Shown one piece after another: positions 49,188-59,609 of a stretch of 64,000 nt of DNA. Location of the stretch: contig WGNB01000038.1 of NCBI GenBank assembly GCA_016124795.1, positions 1 to 64,000 on the forward strand, written 5' to 3'. Made by a program: the position numbers and the translations under genes. The notes beneath the pieces are model-generated. The model had not been told where the DNA came from. It did not search any database and worked only from the letters and a program-made list of their open reading frames with translations. The DNA comes from Rhodopseudomonas sp. GTDB lineage: Bacteria; Pseudomonadota; Alphaproteobacteria; Rhizobiales; Xanthobacteraceae. How positions within the stretch are numbered: position 1 is the stretch's first letter; each line of letters opens with the position of its first letter.

Positions 49188-49693
49188 CACGCAAGCAACG
49201 ACGACTGGTTTTGATCGGCGGCAGCCTCGGTGTGCTGGCAATCGCGGCGGCCCTGGTCCTGAGCGCGCTCAAGGACTCGATCGTGTTCTTCAATTCGCCG
49301 ACCGATGTCGTGCAGAAGCATTTGCCGCCCGGCACCCGCATGCGGATCGGCGGTCTGGTCAAGACCGGCAGCCTGAAGCGCGGCGATGACCTGAAGGTGC
49401 GCTTCGAGGTCACCGATGGCTCGCATGACGTCGCGGTGCGCTATCAAGGCATCGTGCCTGACCTGTTCCGCGAGGGGCAGGGCGTGGTGGCGGAAGGCAA
49501 GCTCGAGCCGGACGGGTCGTTCGACGCCGACACCGTGCTCGCCAAGCACGACGAGCGCTACATGCCGAAGGAAGTGGTCGAGGCGCTCAAGAAGAACGGC
49601 CGCTGGAAAGAGGGCGCTGAAGGCGCCAATTCGGGCGTGATGAAGACCATCGCGGCCGGCGCATCACCGATTGCCGGAGGCAAATCGCCATGA
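49184..49693 (+). CDS. ccmE: Haem chaperone CcmE (CycJ)
   Basis: A 169-residue membrane-anchored haem chaperone: basic N-terminus, one helix (about 9-28), OB-fold domain ([37 protein letters not shown]) and H122 in the [12 protein letters not shown] motif that binds haem covalently. TTG start overlaps the ccmI stop (TTGA) and its stop overlaps ccmF (ATGA). Confidence 0.95.
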   Translation: MTRKQRRLVLIGGSLGVLAIAAALVLSALKDSIVFFNSPTDVVQKHLPPGTRMRIGGLVKTGSLKRGDDLKVRFEVTDGSHDVAVRYQGIVPDLFREGQGVVAEGKLEPDGSFDADTVLAKHDERYMPKEVVEALKKNGRWKEGAEGANSGVMKTIAAGASPIAGGKSP

Positions 49694-51678
49694 TCCCCGA
49701 ACTTGGACATTACGGGCTGGTGCTGGCGCTGGCGCTCGGTCTGATTCAGGCGGTGGTGCCGATGATCGGCGCCGCCAAGCGCGACGCCAGCCTGATGCGG
49801 CTGGCGACCTCGACGGCGATCATGCAGTTCGTGTTTGTCGCGCTGTCATTCGCCGCGTTGACCGAATGTTACGTGACGTCGGATTTCTCGGTGGCGACCG
49901 TCTTCGAGAATTCGCATTCGATGATGCCGCTGCTTTATAAATTCACCAGCGTCTGGGGCAATCACGAAGGCTCGATGCTGCTGTGGGTATTGATCCTGTC
50001 GCTGTTCGGCGCTTCGGTGGCCGCTTTCGGCGGCAATCTGCCGGCGAGCCTGAAGGCCAATGTGCTGGCGGTGCAGTCGTGGATCGCCTGTTCGTTCTAT
50101 TTCTTTATCCTGCTGACGTCCAATCCGTTTCTGCGGCTGGCGCGTGCGCCGTTCGAGGGCCGCGATCTCAACCCGATCTTGCAGGACATCGGCCTGGCGG
50201 TGCATCCGCCCTTGCTCTATCTCGGCTATGTCGGCTTCTCGATCGCCTTCTCCTTTGCCATTGCCGCGCTGATCGAAGGCCGGATCGACGCTGCCTGGGC
50301 GCGCTGGGTGCGGCCGTGGACTTTGGCCGCGTGGATGTTTCTCACCGTCGGCATCGCGATGGGTTCGTACTGGGCCTATTACGAACTCGGCTGGGGCGGC
50401 TTCTGGTTCTGGGACCCGGTCGAAAACGCCTCGCTGATGCCGTGGCTGGCCGGCACCGCGTTGCTGCATTCGGCGGTGGTGATGGAAAAGCGCAATGCGC
50501 TGAAGATCTGGACCATCCTGCTCGCCATCCTGACCTTCTCGCTGTCGCTGGTCGGTACATTCCTGGTGCGCTCGGGCGTGCTGACCTCGGTGCACACTTT
50601 CGCCAGCGATCCGCGACGCGGCATCTTCATTCTCGGCATTCTGGTGATGTTCATCGGCGGCGGCCTGACCTTGTTCGCCTGGCGCGCCTCGATGCTCAAG
50701 CAGGGCGGCTTGTTCGCGCCGGTGTCGCGTGAAGGCTCGCTGGTGTTCAATAACCTGTTTCTGACCACAGCTTGCCTGACCGTCTTTGTCGGCACGCTTT
50801 ATCCGCTGGCGCTGGAAGCCTTGACCGGCGAGAAGATTTCCGTCGGCGCGCCGTTCTTCAACCTGACCTTCGCGCCGCTGTTCATTCCGCTGTTGTTCGC
50901 GATGCCGTTCGGTCCGATGCTGGCCTGGAAACGCGGCGATCTGCTCGGTGTATCGCAACGCCTCTTCGCGGCCTTCGGCATTGGCCTCGTCGCGGTCGCG
51001 CTGACGTTTGCGGTGATGGGTGGTGGTTCGCTGCTGGCGCCGTTCGGTATCGGTCTGGCCTTCTACGTGGTGGCCGGCGCGTTGACCGATCTGGTCGAGC
51101 GCACTGGCCTGTTCCGGATGCCGATGAAGACCGTGAGCGCGCGCGCCGGCGGCTTGCCGCGTTCGGTCTGGGGCACGGCCTTCGCGCATCTCGGCCTGGC
51201 GTTGACCTTGCTCGGCATCGTTTCGGCGAGCACTTGGGGCTCGGAGCGTATCGTCTCGGTCAAGCCGAAGCAGACAATATCGCTGGCCGGTTACGATCTG
51301 ACCTTCGACGGCATGAGACAGCAGGCCGGATCGAATTATCGGGCCACGGCGGCGAAGTTCACGGTGCGCGCCGGCGGTCAGGTCATTGGCGAGATGGAGC
51401 CGTCGAAGCGCAATTTCACCTCGCGCGCCAGCATGACCAATGAGGCCGCTTTGATGTATCTCGGTGTCAGCCAGCTTTATATGTCGCTTGGCGATATCAA
51501 CGACGATGGCTCGATTGCGGTCCGGGTTTATTTCAAGCCGCTGGTGCTGCTGATCTGGCTCGGCGCCATCGTGATGGCTTTCGGTGGCGGTCTGTCGTTG
51601 TCCGACCGGCGTCTGCGGGTCGGCGCGCCGAAGCCGGCGGCCAAGCCGTCGAAAGCCGCTTTACAGCCGGCGGAGTAG
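49690..51678 (+). CDS. ccmF: Haem lyase subunit CcmF (CycK)
   Basis: A 662-residue multi-pass protein of the haem-handling family. The tryptophan-rich WWD signature lies near residues 225-250 ([37 protein letters not shown] region), with conserved histidines in [22 protein letters not shown] and [10 protein letters not shown]. About 14 helices plus a C-terminal periplasmic domain. It joins haem from CcmE to apocytochrome c. Confidence 0.96.
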   Translation: MIPELGHYGLVLALALGLIQAVVPMIGAAKRDASLMRLATSTAIMQFVFVALSFAALTECYVTSDFSVATVFENSHSMMPLLYKFTSVWGNHEGSMLLWVLILSLFGASVAAFGGNLPASLKANVLAVQSWIACSFYFFILLTSNPFLRLARAPFEGRDLNPILQDIGLAVHPPLLYLGYVGFSIAFSFAIAALIEGRIDAAWARWVRPWTLAAWMFLTVGIAMGSYWAYYELGWGGFWFWDPVENASLMPWLAGTALLHSAVVMEKRNALKIWTILLAILTFSLSLVGTFLVRSGVLTSVHTFASDPRRGIFILGILVMFIGGGLTLFAWRASMLKQGGLFAPVSREGSLVFNNLFLTTACLTVFVGTLYPLALEALTGEKISVGAPFFNLTFAPLFIPLLFAMPFGPMLAWKRGDLLGVSQRLFAAFGIGLVAVALTFAVMGGGSLLAPFGIGLAFYVVAGALTDLVERTGLFRMPMKTVSARAGGLPRSVWGTAFAHLGLALTLLGIVSASTWGSERIVSVKPKQTISLAGYDLTFDGMRQQAGSNYRATAAKFTVRAGGQVIGEMEPSKRNFTSRASMTNEAALMYLGVSQLYMSLGDINDDGSIAVRVYFKPLVLLIWLGAIVMAFGGGLSLSDRRLRVGAPKPAAKPSKAALQPAE

Positions 51679-51682
51679 GGCG

Positions 51683-52153
51683 ATGCGGCGTTGGCTTCTG
51701 CTGGTTTCATTTGCGGTTGCGTTGGTGGCCGGTCTGTCGGGCCCATCCGCCCGCGCGGTAACGCCCGATGAGATGCTGAAGGACCCGGCGCTGGAAGCGC
51801 GTGCGCGTGTGCTGTCGCAGGAACTGCGCTGCATGGTCTGTCAGAACCAGTCGATCGACGATTCGGAAGCACCGCTGGCCAAGGACTTGCGCATCCTGGT
51901 GCGCGAACGTCTGACCAAGGGCGACACCGACAAGCAGGTGCTTGATTTTCTGGTGGCGCGCTACGGCGCTTTCGTCCTGCTGAAACCGCCGTTCGAAACC
52001 GAGACCCTGCTGTTGTGGGGCGTGACGCCGGTGGTGCTGTTGATCGGCATCGCTGCGCTGGTTGTCATGGCGCGACGGCGCAAGGTGGTGGCGCTGGAGA
52101 CCGTCGCGCTGAGCGCCGATGAACAGGCCCGGATCGGCAAATTGCTCGATTGA
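51683..52153 (+). CDS. ccmH: Thiol-disulphide protein CcmH (CycL)
   Basis: A 156-residue protein: signal/anchor about 1-25, CxxC at C50-C53 ([14 protein letters not shown]), three-helix bundle, and a C-terminal membrane helix (about 109-132). It reduces apocytochrome c cysteines in the CcmF-CcmH-CcmI complex. It starts four bases after ccmF and ends the operon; a 197-base gap precedes degP. Confidence 0.95.
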   Translation: MRRWLLLVSFAVALVAGLSGPSARAVTPDEMLKDPALEARARVLSQELRCMVCQNQSIDDSEAPLAKDLRILVRERLTKGDTDKQVLDFLVARYGAFVLLKPPFETETLLLWGVTPVVLLIGIAALVVMARRRKVVALETVALSADEQARIGKLLD

Positions 52154-52350
52154 CGGATTGATGCCTGCCGATCCGGACAGATATTTTCAAGTCATTGAAT
52201 GATCGTTTGAATTTCTGACGCTGCGGTTTTCCACCAGGTTACCGAAGTTTAATCCCCCCGACAGAACGCTGTAAGGCTCATTCCTCCATCTTGATCTTCG
52301 ACAACGGCGACGCTTTTTCCGCCCCCTCGAATTGAGAATGGAGATTTCCG

Positions 52351-53934
52351 ATGAACCAGAGCGCCCCCCACGCTCCGCAAACTCCCCCGACACCCCCCAC
52401 TCCGACCAAGCGGCGCGGCCTCTCGGCGCGCCGCGCCATTCTGCTTGCCACCACGGTTGCCGGTCTTGGGCTCGCCGCGCTCGTCGTTGCGCCCGGCCTG
52501 AACTGGCAGTCCGGCTATCCGAGCGCCCAGGCGCAGAACCTGACCGAACAGGCCAAGAAGCTGCCGGCGCCGATCGGCTTTGCCGACATCGTCGCCAAGG
52601 TCAAACCGGCCGTCATGTCGGTCCGCGTCAAGGTCGACGGCGGTCCGCAGACCACCGGCCTTGCCGGCGGTGACTTGGACAACGTTCCCCCCGGCTTGCG
52701 CGAGTTCTTCCGCCGCTTCGGCATGCCGGACGGTCAGGACGATGGCATGCCGCAGCGCTCGCCGCGCGGCCATGGCCATAACGTCATCATGGGCCAGGGC
52801 TCGGGCTTCTTCATCTCGGCCGACGGTTATGCCGTGACCAACAACCATGTGGTCGAGAAGGCCGAGAGCGTTGAAGTCACCACCGACGACGGCAAGGTCC
52901 ACAAGGCCAAGGTGATCGGCACCGATCCGCGCACCGATCTGGCGCTGATCAAGGTCGACGGCAACGACTTCCCCTACGTCAAGCTCGCCGATGCCCCGCC
53001 GCGTATCGGCGACTGGGTGATCGCGGTCGGCAATCCGTTCGGCCTTGGCGGCACCGTCACCGCTGGTATCGTTTCGGCGCGCGGCCGTGACATTGGCGCC
53101 AGCGCTTACGACGACTTCATCCAGATCGACGCGCCGGTGAACAAGGGCAATTCCGGCGGCCCGACCTTCGACACCGAAGGCAACGTCATCGGCGTCAACA
53201 CCGCGATCTATTCGCCCTCGGGCGGTTCGGTCGGTATCGCCTTCGATATTCCGGCCAGCACCGTCAAGAGCGTGATCGCGCAGCTCAAGGATCACGGTTC
53301 GGTCACGCGCGGCTGGATCGGCGTTCAGATCCAGCCGGTGACTCAGGACATCGCCGACAGCCTGGGGCTGAAGAAGGCGCAAGGCGCGCTGGTCGCCCAG
53401 CCGCAGGATGGCAGCCCGGCGAAGAAGGCCGGTATCGAAGCCGGTGACGTCATCACCGCCGTCAATGGCAACGAGGTCAAGGACGCTCGCGATCTCGCCA
53501 AGAAGATCGGCGCGCTGGCGCCGAAGTCGACGGTGAAGCTGGCGGTTCTGCACAAGGGCACCGAGAAGACGATCTCGCTGACGCTCGGTGAAATGCCGAA
53601 GACGCAGGAAGCCAAGGCCTCGACGAATGACGACGACGGCAACGGCGTCGACTTCAGCAAGCTCGGTCTGACGCTCGCGCCGGCCGCTCGTGTCGCCGGC
53701 GCCGGTTCGGAAGGCGTCGTCGTGACCGGGGTCGACTCCTCGGGCAGCGCCGCCGAACGCGGCTTCGCCACTGGCGATGTGATCCTGGAAGTCGCCGGCA
53801 AGTCGGTGTCGACGCCGAGCGACGTCCGCAAGGCGATCGCCGGGGTCAAGAAGGAAGGCAAGCGCACCGTGCTGCTGCGGGTGAAGAAGGGTGACAACAC
53901 CCGCTTCGTCGCCCTGCCGGTCGCCAATGGCTAA
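52351..53934 (+). CDS. degP: Periplasmic serine protease/chaperone of the DegP/HtrA family
   Basis: A 527-residue Do-like protease: N-terminal hydrophobic segment (about 28-48), catalytic H166 (TNNHVVEKA), D196 (RTDLALIKV) and S268 (NKGNSGGPTFD), then two PDZ domains (about 290-390 and 425-515). It degrades or refolds damaged envelope proteins. A GAGAATGGAGA site precedes the ATG. It follows ccmH, the same order as in Bradyrhizobium, but with its own 197-base upstream region where no stress-sigma promoter could be picked with confidence. Confidence 0.93.
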   Translation: MNQSAPHAPQTPPTPPTPTKRRGLSARRAILLATTVAGLGLAALVVAPGLNWQSGYPSAQAQNLTEQAKKLPAPIGFADIVAKVKPAVMSVRVKVDGGPQTTGLAGGDLDNVPPGLREFFRRFGMPDGQDDGMPQRSPRGHGHNVIMGQGSGFFISADGYAVTNNHVVEKAESVEVTTDDGKVHKAKVIGTDPRTDLALIKVDGNDFPYVKLADAPPRIGDWVIAVGNPFGLGGTVTAGIVSARGRDIGASAYDDFIQIDAPVNKGNSGGPTFDTEGNVIGVNTAIYSPSGGSVGIAFDIPASTVKSVIAQLKDHGSVTRGWIGVQIQPVTQDIADSLGLKKAQGALVAQPQDGSPAKKAGIEAGDVITAVNGNEVKDARDLAKKIGALAPKSTVKLAVLHKGTEKTISLTLGEMPKTQEAKASTNDDDGNGVDFSKLGLTLAPAARVAGAGSEGVVVTGVDSSGSAAERGFATGDVILEVAGKSVSTPSDVRKAIAGVKKEGKRTVLLRVKKGDNTRFVALPVANG

Positions 53935-53941
53935 TGGCTGA

Positions 53942-54001
53942 CCGTGACGCCCACCGCCGAACCGCGACAGCGCGGTTCGGGTTCGGGCCTGGGCGTCACG
54001 G
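53942..54001 (+). terminator. Long hairpin after degP
   Basis: CCGTGACGCCCA (53942-53953) and TGGGCGTCACGG (53990-54001) are perfect 12-base arms. Inside them GAACCGCG and CGCGGTTC form a second stem. It begins eight bases after the degP stop, so it probably ends or stabilises the degP message, although no T tract follows. Confidence 0.65.
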
Positions 54002-54061
54002 ACTAAGGGTTTGGGGATGTACCGCCGGCAACCGTCGCCCCCGCTGTCGGTGCAACCTCAA

Positions 54062-54228
54062 CGGGACGGGCCTCGTGCCCGTCCCGGCATCTAACGCCGG
54101 CGATACCGGGCAGTGCTGCCAAGCTTTTCCTGCCCGGTACCGTCGGCGAACCGAACTTCATCCTGGCAACCGTCGCCCCCGCCGGGGTGGAGTCGTGGAG
54201 GGGGTGGCGGGTTCCCCGCCACCCCCTC
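54062..54228. repeat. Three further perfect hairpins upstream of the response regulator
   Basis: Stem A: CGGGACGGGC/GCCCGTCCCG (54062-54071/54077-54086). Stem B: TACCGGGCA/TGCCCGGTA (54104-54112/54131-54139). Stem C: GAGGGGGTGGCGGG/CCCGCCACCCCCTC (54198-54211/54215-54228) with a three-base loop. The fragment GGCAACCGTCGCCCCCG occurs twice (about 54037 and 54166). This fills most of the 563-base gap 53935-54497, in which no gene is seen. Confidence 0.65.
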
Positions 54229-54497
54229 GCGTACGACGCCGGAACACGTCACCGGACAATATGTTGGACGCGGCGCCGGCTTGAAGCTGGCCGGTCCTGG
54301 GCGCAGCGGCCGATATGTGTCGGCAATGGAATCAGACGATCAGAGGGGTGGCAAAACAGGAGAAAAGCGGGAGATTGGCGGCTGGCCTCGTCAGCGCCGC
54401 CGAATCGTCCGGAAATGGTGTACCGATGCCGACTTATGCTGATAATTATGAGCCACGCACGATCGGCCGGGCCGACGCGCAACCGGATCGGGTCACC

Positions 54498-55178
54498 ATG
54501 CGCCTTCTGATTATCGAGGATGACCGCGACGCCGCCGATTATCTGGTCAAGGCGTTCCGCGAGGTCGGTCACATCGCCGATGCCGCCACCGATGGCGAGG
54601 ATGGTCTGGCGATGGCGCTCGATGGCCAATATGACGTGCTGATCGTCGACCGGATGCTGCCCAAGCTCGATGGCCTTTCGGTTATCGTGACGCTGCGCGA
54701 CAAGGGCATCGAAACCCCGGCGCTGATCCTGTCGGCGCTTGGCCAGGTCGATGACCGGGTGAAGGGCCTGCGCGCCGGCGGCGACGATTACCTGCCCAAG
54801 CCTTATTCCTTTTCGGAGCTGCTGGCCCGGGTCGAGGTGCTGGCGCGCCGTCGTGGCGGCCGTAACGAGGAAACCGAATTGCGGGTCGGCGATCTGCAAC
54901 TCGACCGGCTGTCGCATGTGGTGCGGCGCGGCGAGGAGGAGATCACCTTGCAGCCGCGCGAATTCCGCCTGCTCGAATATCTGATGAAGCACGCCGGGCA
55001 GGTCGTCACCCGGACCATGCTGCTGGAAAATGTGTGGGATTACCATTTCGATCCGCAAACCAACGTCATCGACGTCCACATCTCGCGCTTGCGTTCGAAA
55101 ATCGATAAAGGTTTCTCCCAGCCGCTTCTGCACACCATTCGCGGCGCGGGGTACATGATACGTGACGGCGCTCGGTAA
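54498..55178 (+). CDS. OmpR-family response regulator
   Basis: A 226-residue regulator: acidic pair IIEDDRD, phospho-acceptor D51 (VLIVDRMLPKLDG), YLPKPY lysine loop, and winged helix (LQPREFRLLEYLMKHAGQVVTRTMLLENVWDYHFDPQTNVIDVHISRLRSKID), close to the CusR/PetR type. Start ATG 54498 gives family length; 54426 is an alternative. The stop lies within the kinase gene (17-base overlap). Confidence 0.9.
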   Translation: MRLLIIEDDRDAADYLVKAFREVGHIADAATDGEDGLAMALDGQYDVLIVDRMLPKLDGLSVIVTLRDKGIETPALILSALGQVDDRVKGLRAGGDDYLPKPYSFSELLARVEVLARRRGGRNEETELRVGDLQLDRLSHVVRRGEEEITLQPREFRLLEYLMKHAGQVVTRTMLLENVWDYHFDPQTNVIDVHISRLRSKIDKGFSQPLLHTIRGAGYMIRDGAR

Positions 55179-56592
55179 ACTCTTTCGCACCACCACGTTC
55201 AAGCTGACGCTGGTCTATCTGACGGTGTTTGCGCTGTTCGCGGCGTTTCTGCTCGGCTATTTCGCGCTCAATACCCGACGCCTGATCACCGAACAGATCA
55301 CCGATACGGTGAACGCCGAAGTCACCGGCCTGTCCGAACAATACCGGCAGGGCGGCATCCGGCGTCTTGTCCTGGCGGTCGATGCGCGCGCCCGCCGCCC
55401 GGGCTCCAGCCTTTATCTGGTCACCACCTTCAACGGCGATTCCCTGGCCGGCAACGTCACGTCGCTGCCGCCCGGTATTCTCGAAAGCACCGGCTGGGAA
55501 GAGACCGAGTATCGCCGGCTCGACGAGGCTGAAGGGTCCGGCAAGCATCCCGAACATAACGCGCTGGTGCGGGTGTTCCAGTTGCCCGGCGGCTTTCGCA
55601 TGCTGGTCGGCCGCGATCTCGACGAACGAGAACGGCTCTACCGCATCGTGCTGGCGGCCGGGCGTTGGTCGGTGGCGATCGTTCTCGTGCTCGGCCTGGC
55701 CGGCGGTCTGTTCGTGACCCGCCGCGTGTTGCGCCGCGTCGACGCCATGACCGAAACCAGCCGCAGCATCATGGCCGGCGATCTCGGCGAAAGGCTGCCG
55801 GTCGATGGCACCGGCGACGAACTCGATCGTCTGGCGGAAAACCTCAATCTGATGCTCGAGCGGATCGAGGCGTTGATGCATGGCCTCAAGGAAGTGTCCG
55901 ACAACATCGCCCACGATCTCAAGACGCCGCTGACCCGGTTGCGCAACCGCAGCGAGGAGGCTTTGCGCAGCGCCAAGAGCGAGACCGAATATCGCAGCGC
56001 GCTCGAAGCCACCATCGACGAATCCGACGGACTGATCCGGACCTTCAATGCGCTTCTGATGATCGCGCGCGCGGAGTCCGGCCAGGCGCGCGATGACATG
56101 GTCGAATTCGACGCGGCCGAGATTGTCCGCGATATCGGCGAACTCTACGAACCGGTTGCCGAAGAAAAAGGTATCCAGCTGAAGGTGGAGGCGGAGGAGC
56201 CTGCGCCGGTCACCGGCAACCGGGAACTCGTCAGTCAGGCATTGGCCAATTTGATCGACAACGCTATCAAATATGCCGAGCCGGTGCGCACCGAGGCCGA
56301 TGCGCCGTCGTCGGCCGAGATTGTGGTGCGCGCGCAAAACGACGGCGATCGCGTGCTGCTGTCGGTCGCCGATAACGGGCCGGGCATTCCGGAAGCCGAT
56401 CGTAGCCGGGTGCTGGAACGTTTCGTGCGACTTGAGCAGAGCCGGTCCTTGCCCGGTTCCGGCCTGGGCCTGAGCCTGGCTTCGGCGGTGGCGCGTCTGC
56501 ATGGCGGCGAATTGACGCTTGCCGATAACGCGCCGGGGCTCAAGAGCGTCATTGCTTTACCCCGCGGAGGCCCGGTACAGATGGCCGGATGA
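55162..56592 (+). CDS. HAMP-containing sensor histidine kinase
   Basis: A 476-residue kinase: helix 1 (about 14-36), periplasmic domain 37-165, helix 2 (about 167-186), HAMP (RRVDAMTETSRSIMAGDLGERLPV), H251 in DNIAHDLKTPLTRLRNRSE, and HATPase motifs NLIDNAIKYA, VADNGPGIPEAD and GSGLGLSL. It partners the preceding regulator. The stop overlaps the glnE start by four bases (ATGA), so glnE is likely co-transcribed with this pair, as in related rhizobia. Confidence 0.9.
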   Translation: MTALGKLFRTTTFKLTLVYLTVFALFAAFLLGYFALNTRRLITEQITDTVNAEVTGLSEQYRQGGIRRLVLAVDARARRPGSSLYLVTTFNGDSLAGNVTSLPPGILESTGWEETEYRRLDEAEGSGKHPEHNALVRVFQLPGGFRMLVGRDLDERERLYRIVLAAGRWSVAIVLVLGLAGGLFVTRRVLRRVDAMTETSRSIMAGDLGERLPVDGTGDELDRLAENLNLMLERIEALMHGLKEVSDNIAHDLKTPLTRLRNRSEEALRSAKSETEYRSALEATIDESDGLIRTFNALLMIARAESGQARDDMVEFDAAEIVRDIGELYEPVAEEKGIQLKVEAEEPAPVTGNRELVSQALANLIDNAIKYAEPVRTEADAPSSAEIVVRAQNDGDRVLLSVADNGPGIPEADRSRVLERFVRLEQSRSLPGSGLGLSLASAVARLHGGELTLADNAPGLKSVIALPRGGPVQMAG

Positions 56593-59500
56593 GGCCGCCT
56601 GATCCGCACGCCAATGCCGGAAGTGCATCCGATCATACCGGTGCCACTGAAGGCCGGTTCGCCGCCGGAACGTTAGCCGAGCGTATCATCACCGCGCCGC
56701 GTTTGAACGAGCCGGCGACGGCGGCGGCCAATGTGGCCGCCTGGCAGGCCGAACTTGACGAGCCTGTCGCTGCCCGGATCGCGGCGCTGTTCATCGCCCA
56801 TCCTGTCATAGCGGCTTTGTTGCAAAGCCTGTCCGAAAGCTCGCCGTTCCTGTGGGACCTGGCGAGCCGCGATGGCGCGCGTCTGTATGCCATGCTGAAC
56901 GCGCCGCCGGAGCGTTATCTTGACGATCTGCTGGCGGCGGGCAGCAAAGCGGTTGCCGCGACCGATGAGATCGACGAGGCGATGCGGATCCTGCGTCGCA
57001 TGAAAGCGGAAGCCGCGCTGTTGATCGCGCTCGCCGATATCGGTGGGGTCTGGCCGGTGATGCGGACGACCCAGGCGCTCACTGAACTTGCCGATCGCGC
57101 GGTTGATGTGGCCGTGCGTTTTGCTTTGAGCGAGGCGGCGCGCGCCGGCCGTATCGTGCCGATGGAGGCCACCGAGCCGCAGCGCGGCTCCGCCTATATC
57201 GTGCTGGCGATGGGGAAGATGGGCGCCTTCGAGCTCAATTATTCCAGCGACATCGATCTGATCGTTTTCTTCGATCCGCAATCGCCGGTATTGGCCGAAG
57301 GCGCGGAAGCCGCGCCGACTTTCGTGCGTATCACCCAGCGCGTCGTCAAGCTCCTGAACGAACACACCGGCGACGGTTACGTCTTCCGGACCGACTTGCG
57401 GCTGCGGCCGGATCCGGCCTCGACCGGCATCGCGATCTCGACGTCTGCGGCGCTCCATTATTATGAAAGCGCCGGGCAGAACTGGGAACGGGCGATGCTG
57501 ATCAAAGGGCGTCCCTGTGCCGGTGACATTGCCGCCGGCGAGGCGATCCTGGCCGAACTGGCGCCCTTCGTCTGGCGCAAGTATCTCGACTTCAACGCCG
57601 TCGCCGATGTGCAGGCGATGAAGCGGCAGATCGAGGCTTTTCGCGGTCATGGTGTCATCGCGGTCGAAGGCCACAATATCAAGCTCGGCCGCGGCGGCAT
57701 TCGCGAGATCGAATTTTTCGCCCAGACCCAGCAATTGATCGCCGGCGGACGCAACCCGCATTTGCGCGACCGCGATACTCTCACGACGCTCGACAAACTT
57801 TGCGTCGACCGCTGGATCGGGACCGAGGCGCGCGACGACATGACGGCGGCCTATTGCTTTTTGCGCACCGTCGAGCACCGCTTGCAGATGGTCCATGACG
57901 AGCAGACCCAGAGTCTGCCGGGGACGCGCGAGGAACTGGAACGTTTCGCCCGCTTCATGGGCTTTGCCGATCGCGATGCCTTCGCCGCCGTTCTGGTCGG
58001 TCATCTCGAGAAGGTCCAGGGCCACTATGCCAGACTGTTCGAGCAGGCGCCTGAAGTCGAAGGCCCGGCGCTGAATTTCCCGCTTGAGGCCGACGACGCC
58101 AAGACCCTCGATGCGTTGGCCGCGCTGGGCTTCAAGTCGCCGCTGGAAGCCTCCAGCATCGTGCGGCACTGGCTCAAGGGCGAGCATCGTTCCCTCTCCG
58201 GCGAGGCGGCGCGCGGTCATTTAACGGCGCTGTTGCCGGTGCTGCTCGATCATATCGGCCGCACCGATCATCCGAATGCGACTCTGGTTCTGTTCGATCA
58301 CTTCCTTGCCAATCTGCACGGCGCGGCCCGGTTGCTGTCGCTGTTGCGGCAGCGTCCAGACCTGATTGCCTTGATTGCGCTGGTGCTCGGCACCGCGCCC
58401 CGGCTTGCCGATATTCTGGCGCGTTATCCGCAGGTGATGGACGCGCTGGTCGACCCGAGTTTTTTCGGCGCGCTGCCGGACGACGCCGAATTGCAGCGTC
58501 GGCTCGATGGCGCGCTGGCACAGGCGCGCTACGATGAGGACTTGCTTGAACGCATCCGGATGTTCGGGCTGGAATACATGTTCCTGATCGGCGTGCGCAT
58601 TCTCACTGGAACGCTGACGGCGCGGCTGGCCGGCGAGGCTTTCGCGCGGCTCGCCGATGCCGTGATCCGGGCGGTGCATCGCGCGGTGGCGGATAATTTC
58701 GCGCTGACTCATGGCGTCATGCGGGATGGCGAGACCGCCGTCATCGCGATGGGCAAGCTCGGCGGCCGCGAGATGACGGCGACCTCGGATCTCGACCTGA
58801 TCCTCGCCTATGACTTTGACGCGGAGCAGCCGGAATCGAGCGGGCCGCGCAGGCTCTATGGCGGGCATTATTTCGCGCGGCTGACCCAGCGCCTGATCAA
58901 TGCTCTGACCGCGCAAACCAATTACGGCGCGCTTTATGACGTCGATATGCGGCTGCGGCCATCCGGTCAGGCCGGACCTTTGGCGACCCAGCTCGGCAGC
59001 TTCACGCAATATCAGGAGAACGAGGCCTGGACCTGGGAGCACATGGCCTTGACCCGTGCACGAGTGGTGTCGGCCTCATCCGAATTCGGCGCGCGGGTGA
59101 CCGGCGTCATCCAGGCAATCCTGCGTCAGCCACGCGACGCGGCGCAGATCGCCGGCGACGTCGTCGAAATGCGTGCCGCGATTGCCAGGGAGAAGGGCGA
59201 AAGCCAGCCGTGGGATTTGAAATATGTCGCCGGCGGTCTGGTCGACCTCGAATTCATCGCGCAATATCTGCAACTGGTGCACGGCCATGCCATGCCGGAG
59301 ATCCTCGATACCTCGACCGCGCGGGTGCTCGACAAGGCGCGGCAGTTGAAACTGGTTTCGGTCGAGGACGTCGAAGTGCTGCGGCCGGCCGCGCAGCTTT
59401 ATCATGACCTGACGCAAATCCTGCGGCTGTGTCTGGCCGGTTCGTTCGATGCGAAGACAGCGGATGCCGGCCTGCTGCGGCTACTGGCGCGCGCCGCGGA

Positions 59501-59594
59501 CGTGCCGGATTTCGCCACGCTCAACGCGACGCTGGTCGAGACGCAAAGCCGGGTGCGGGCGAGTTTCGTGCGGATATTGGGCAAGGCGCCGTAG
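56589..59594 (+). CDS. glnE: Glutamine synthetase adenylyltransferase/adenylyl-removing enzyme GlnE
   Basis: A 1001-residue bifunctional enzyme with two nucleotidyltransferase domains. The N-terminal de-adenylylating domain has GKMGAFELNYSSDIDLIVFF (about 210-230), and the C-terminal adenylylating domain has GKLGGREMTATSDLDLILAYD (about 720-740) with LRLRPSGQAGPLAT-like downstream sequence (MRLRPSGQAGPLATQLGSF). It sets glutamine synthetase activity according to PII status. Full length for the family. Confidence 0.96.
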   Translation: MRPPDPHANAGSASDHTGATEGRFAAGTLAERIITAPRLNEPATAAANVAAWQAELDEPVAARIAALFIAHPVIAALLQSLSESSPFLWDLASRDGARLYAMLNAPPERYLDDLLAAGSKAVAATDEIDEAMRILRRMKAEAALLIALADIGGVWPVMRTTQALTELADRAVDVAVRFALSEAARAGRIVPMEATEPQRGSAYIVLAMGKMGAFELNYSSDIDLIVFFDPQSPVLAEGAEAAPTFVRITQRVVKLLNEHTGDGYVFRTDLRLRPDPASTGIAISTSAALHYYESAGQNWERAMLIKGRPCAGDIAAGEAILAELAPFVWRKYLDFNAVADVQAMKRQIEAFRGHGVIAVEGHNIKLGRGGIREIEFFAQTQQLIAGGRNPHLRDRDTLTTLDKLCVDRWIGTEARDDMTAAYCFLRTVEHRLQMVHDEQTQSLPGTREELERFARFMGFADRDAFAAVLVGHLEKVQGHYARLFEQAPEVEGPALNFPLEADDAKTLDALAALGFKSPLEASSIVRHWLKGEHRSLSGEAARGHLTALLPVLLDHIGRTDHPNATLVLFDHFLANLHGAARLLSLLRQRPDLIALIALVLGTAPRLADILARYPQVMDALVDPSFFGALPDDAELQRRLDGALAQARYDEDLLERIRMFGLEYMFLIGVRILTGTLTARLAGEAFARLADAVIRAVHRAVADNFALTHGVMRDGETAVIAMGKLGGREMTATSDLDLILAYDFDAEQPESSGPRRLYGGHYFARLTQRLINALTAQTNYGALYDVDMRLRPSGQAGPLATQLGSFTQYQENEAWTWEHMALTRARVVSASSEFGARVTGVIQAILRQPRDAAQIAGDVVEMRAAIAREKGESQPWDLKYVAGGLVDLEFIAQYLQLVHGHAMPEILDTSTARVLDKARQLKLVSVEDVEVLRPAAQLYHDLTQILRLCLAGSFDAKTADAGLLRLLARAADVPDFATLNATLVETQSRVRASFVRILGKAP

Positions 59595-59609
59595 CGCGGT
59601 CGTTGGCGG

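Noticed and set aside
52154-52350. Stress-sigma (RpoE/EcfG or RpoH) promoter before degP
   Set aside because: No spacing-correct match to GGAAC-N16-CGTT or to an RpoH consensus was found.
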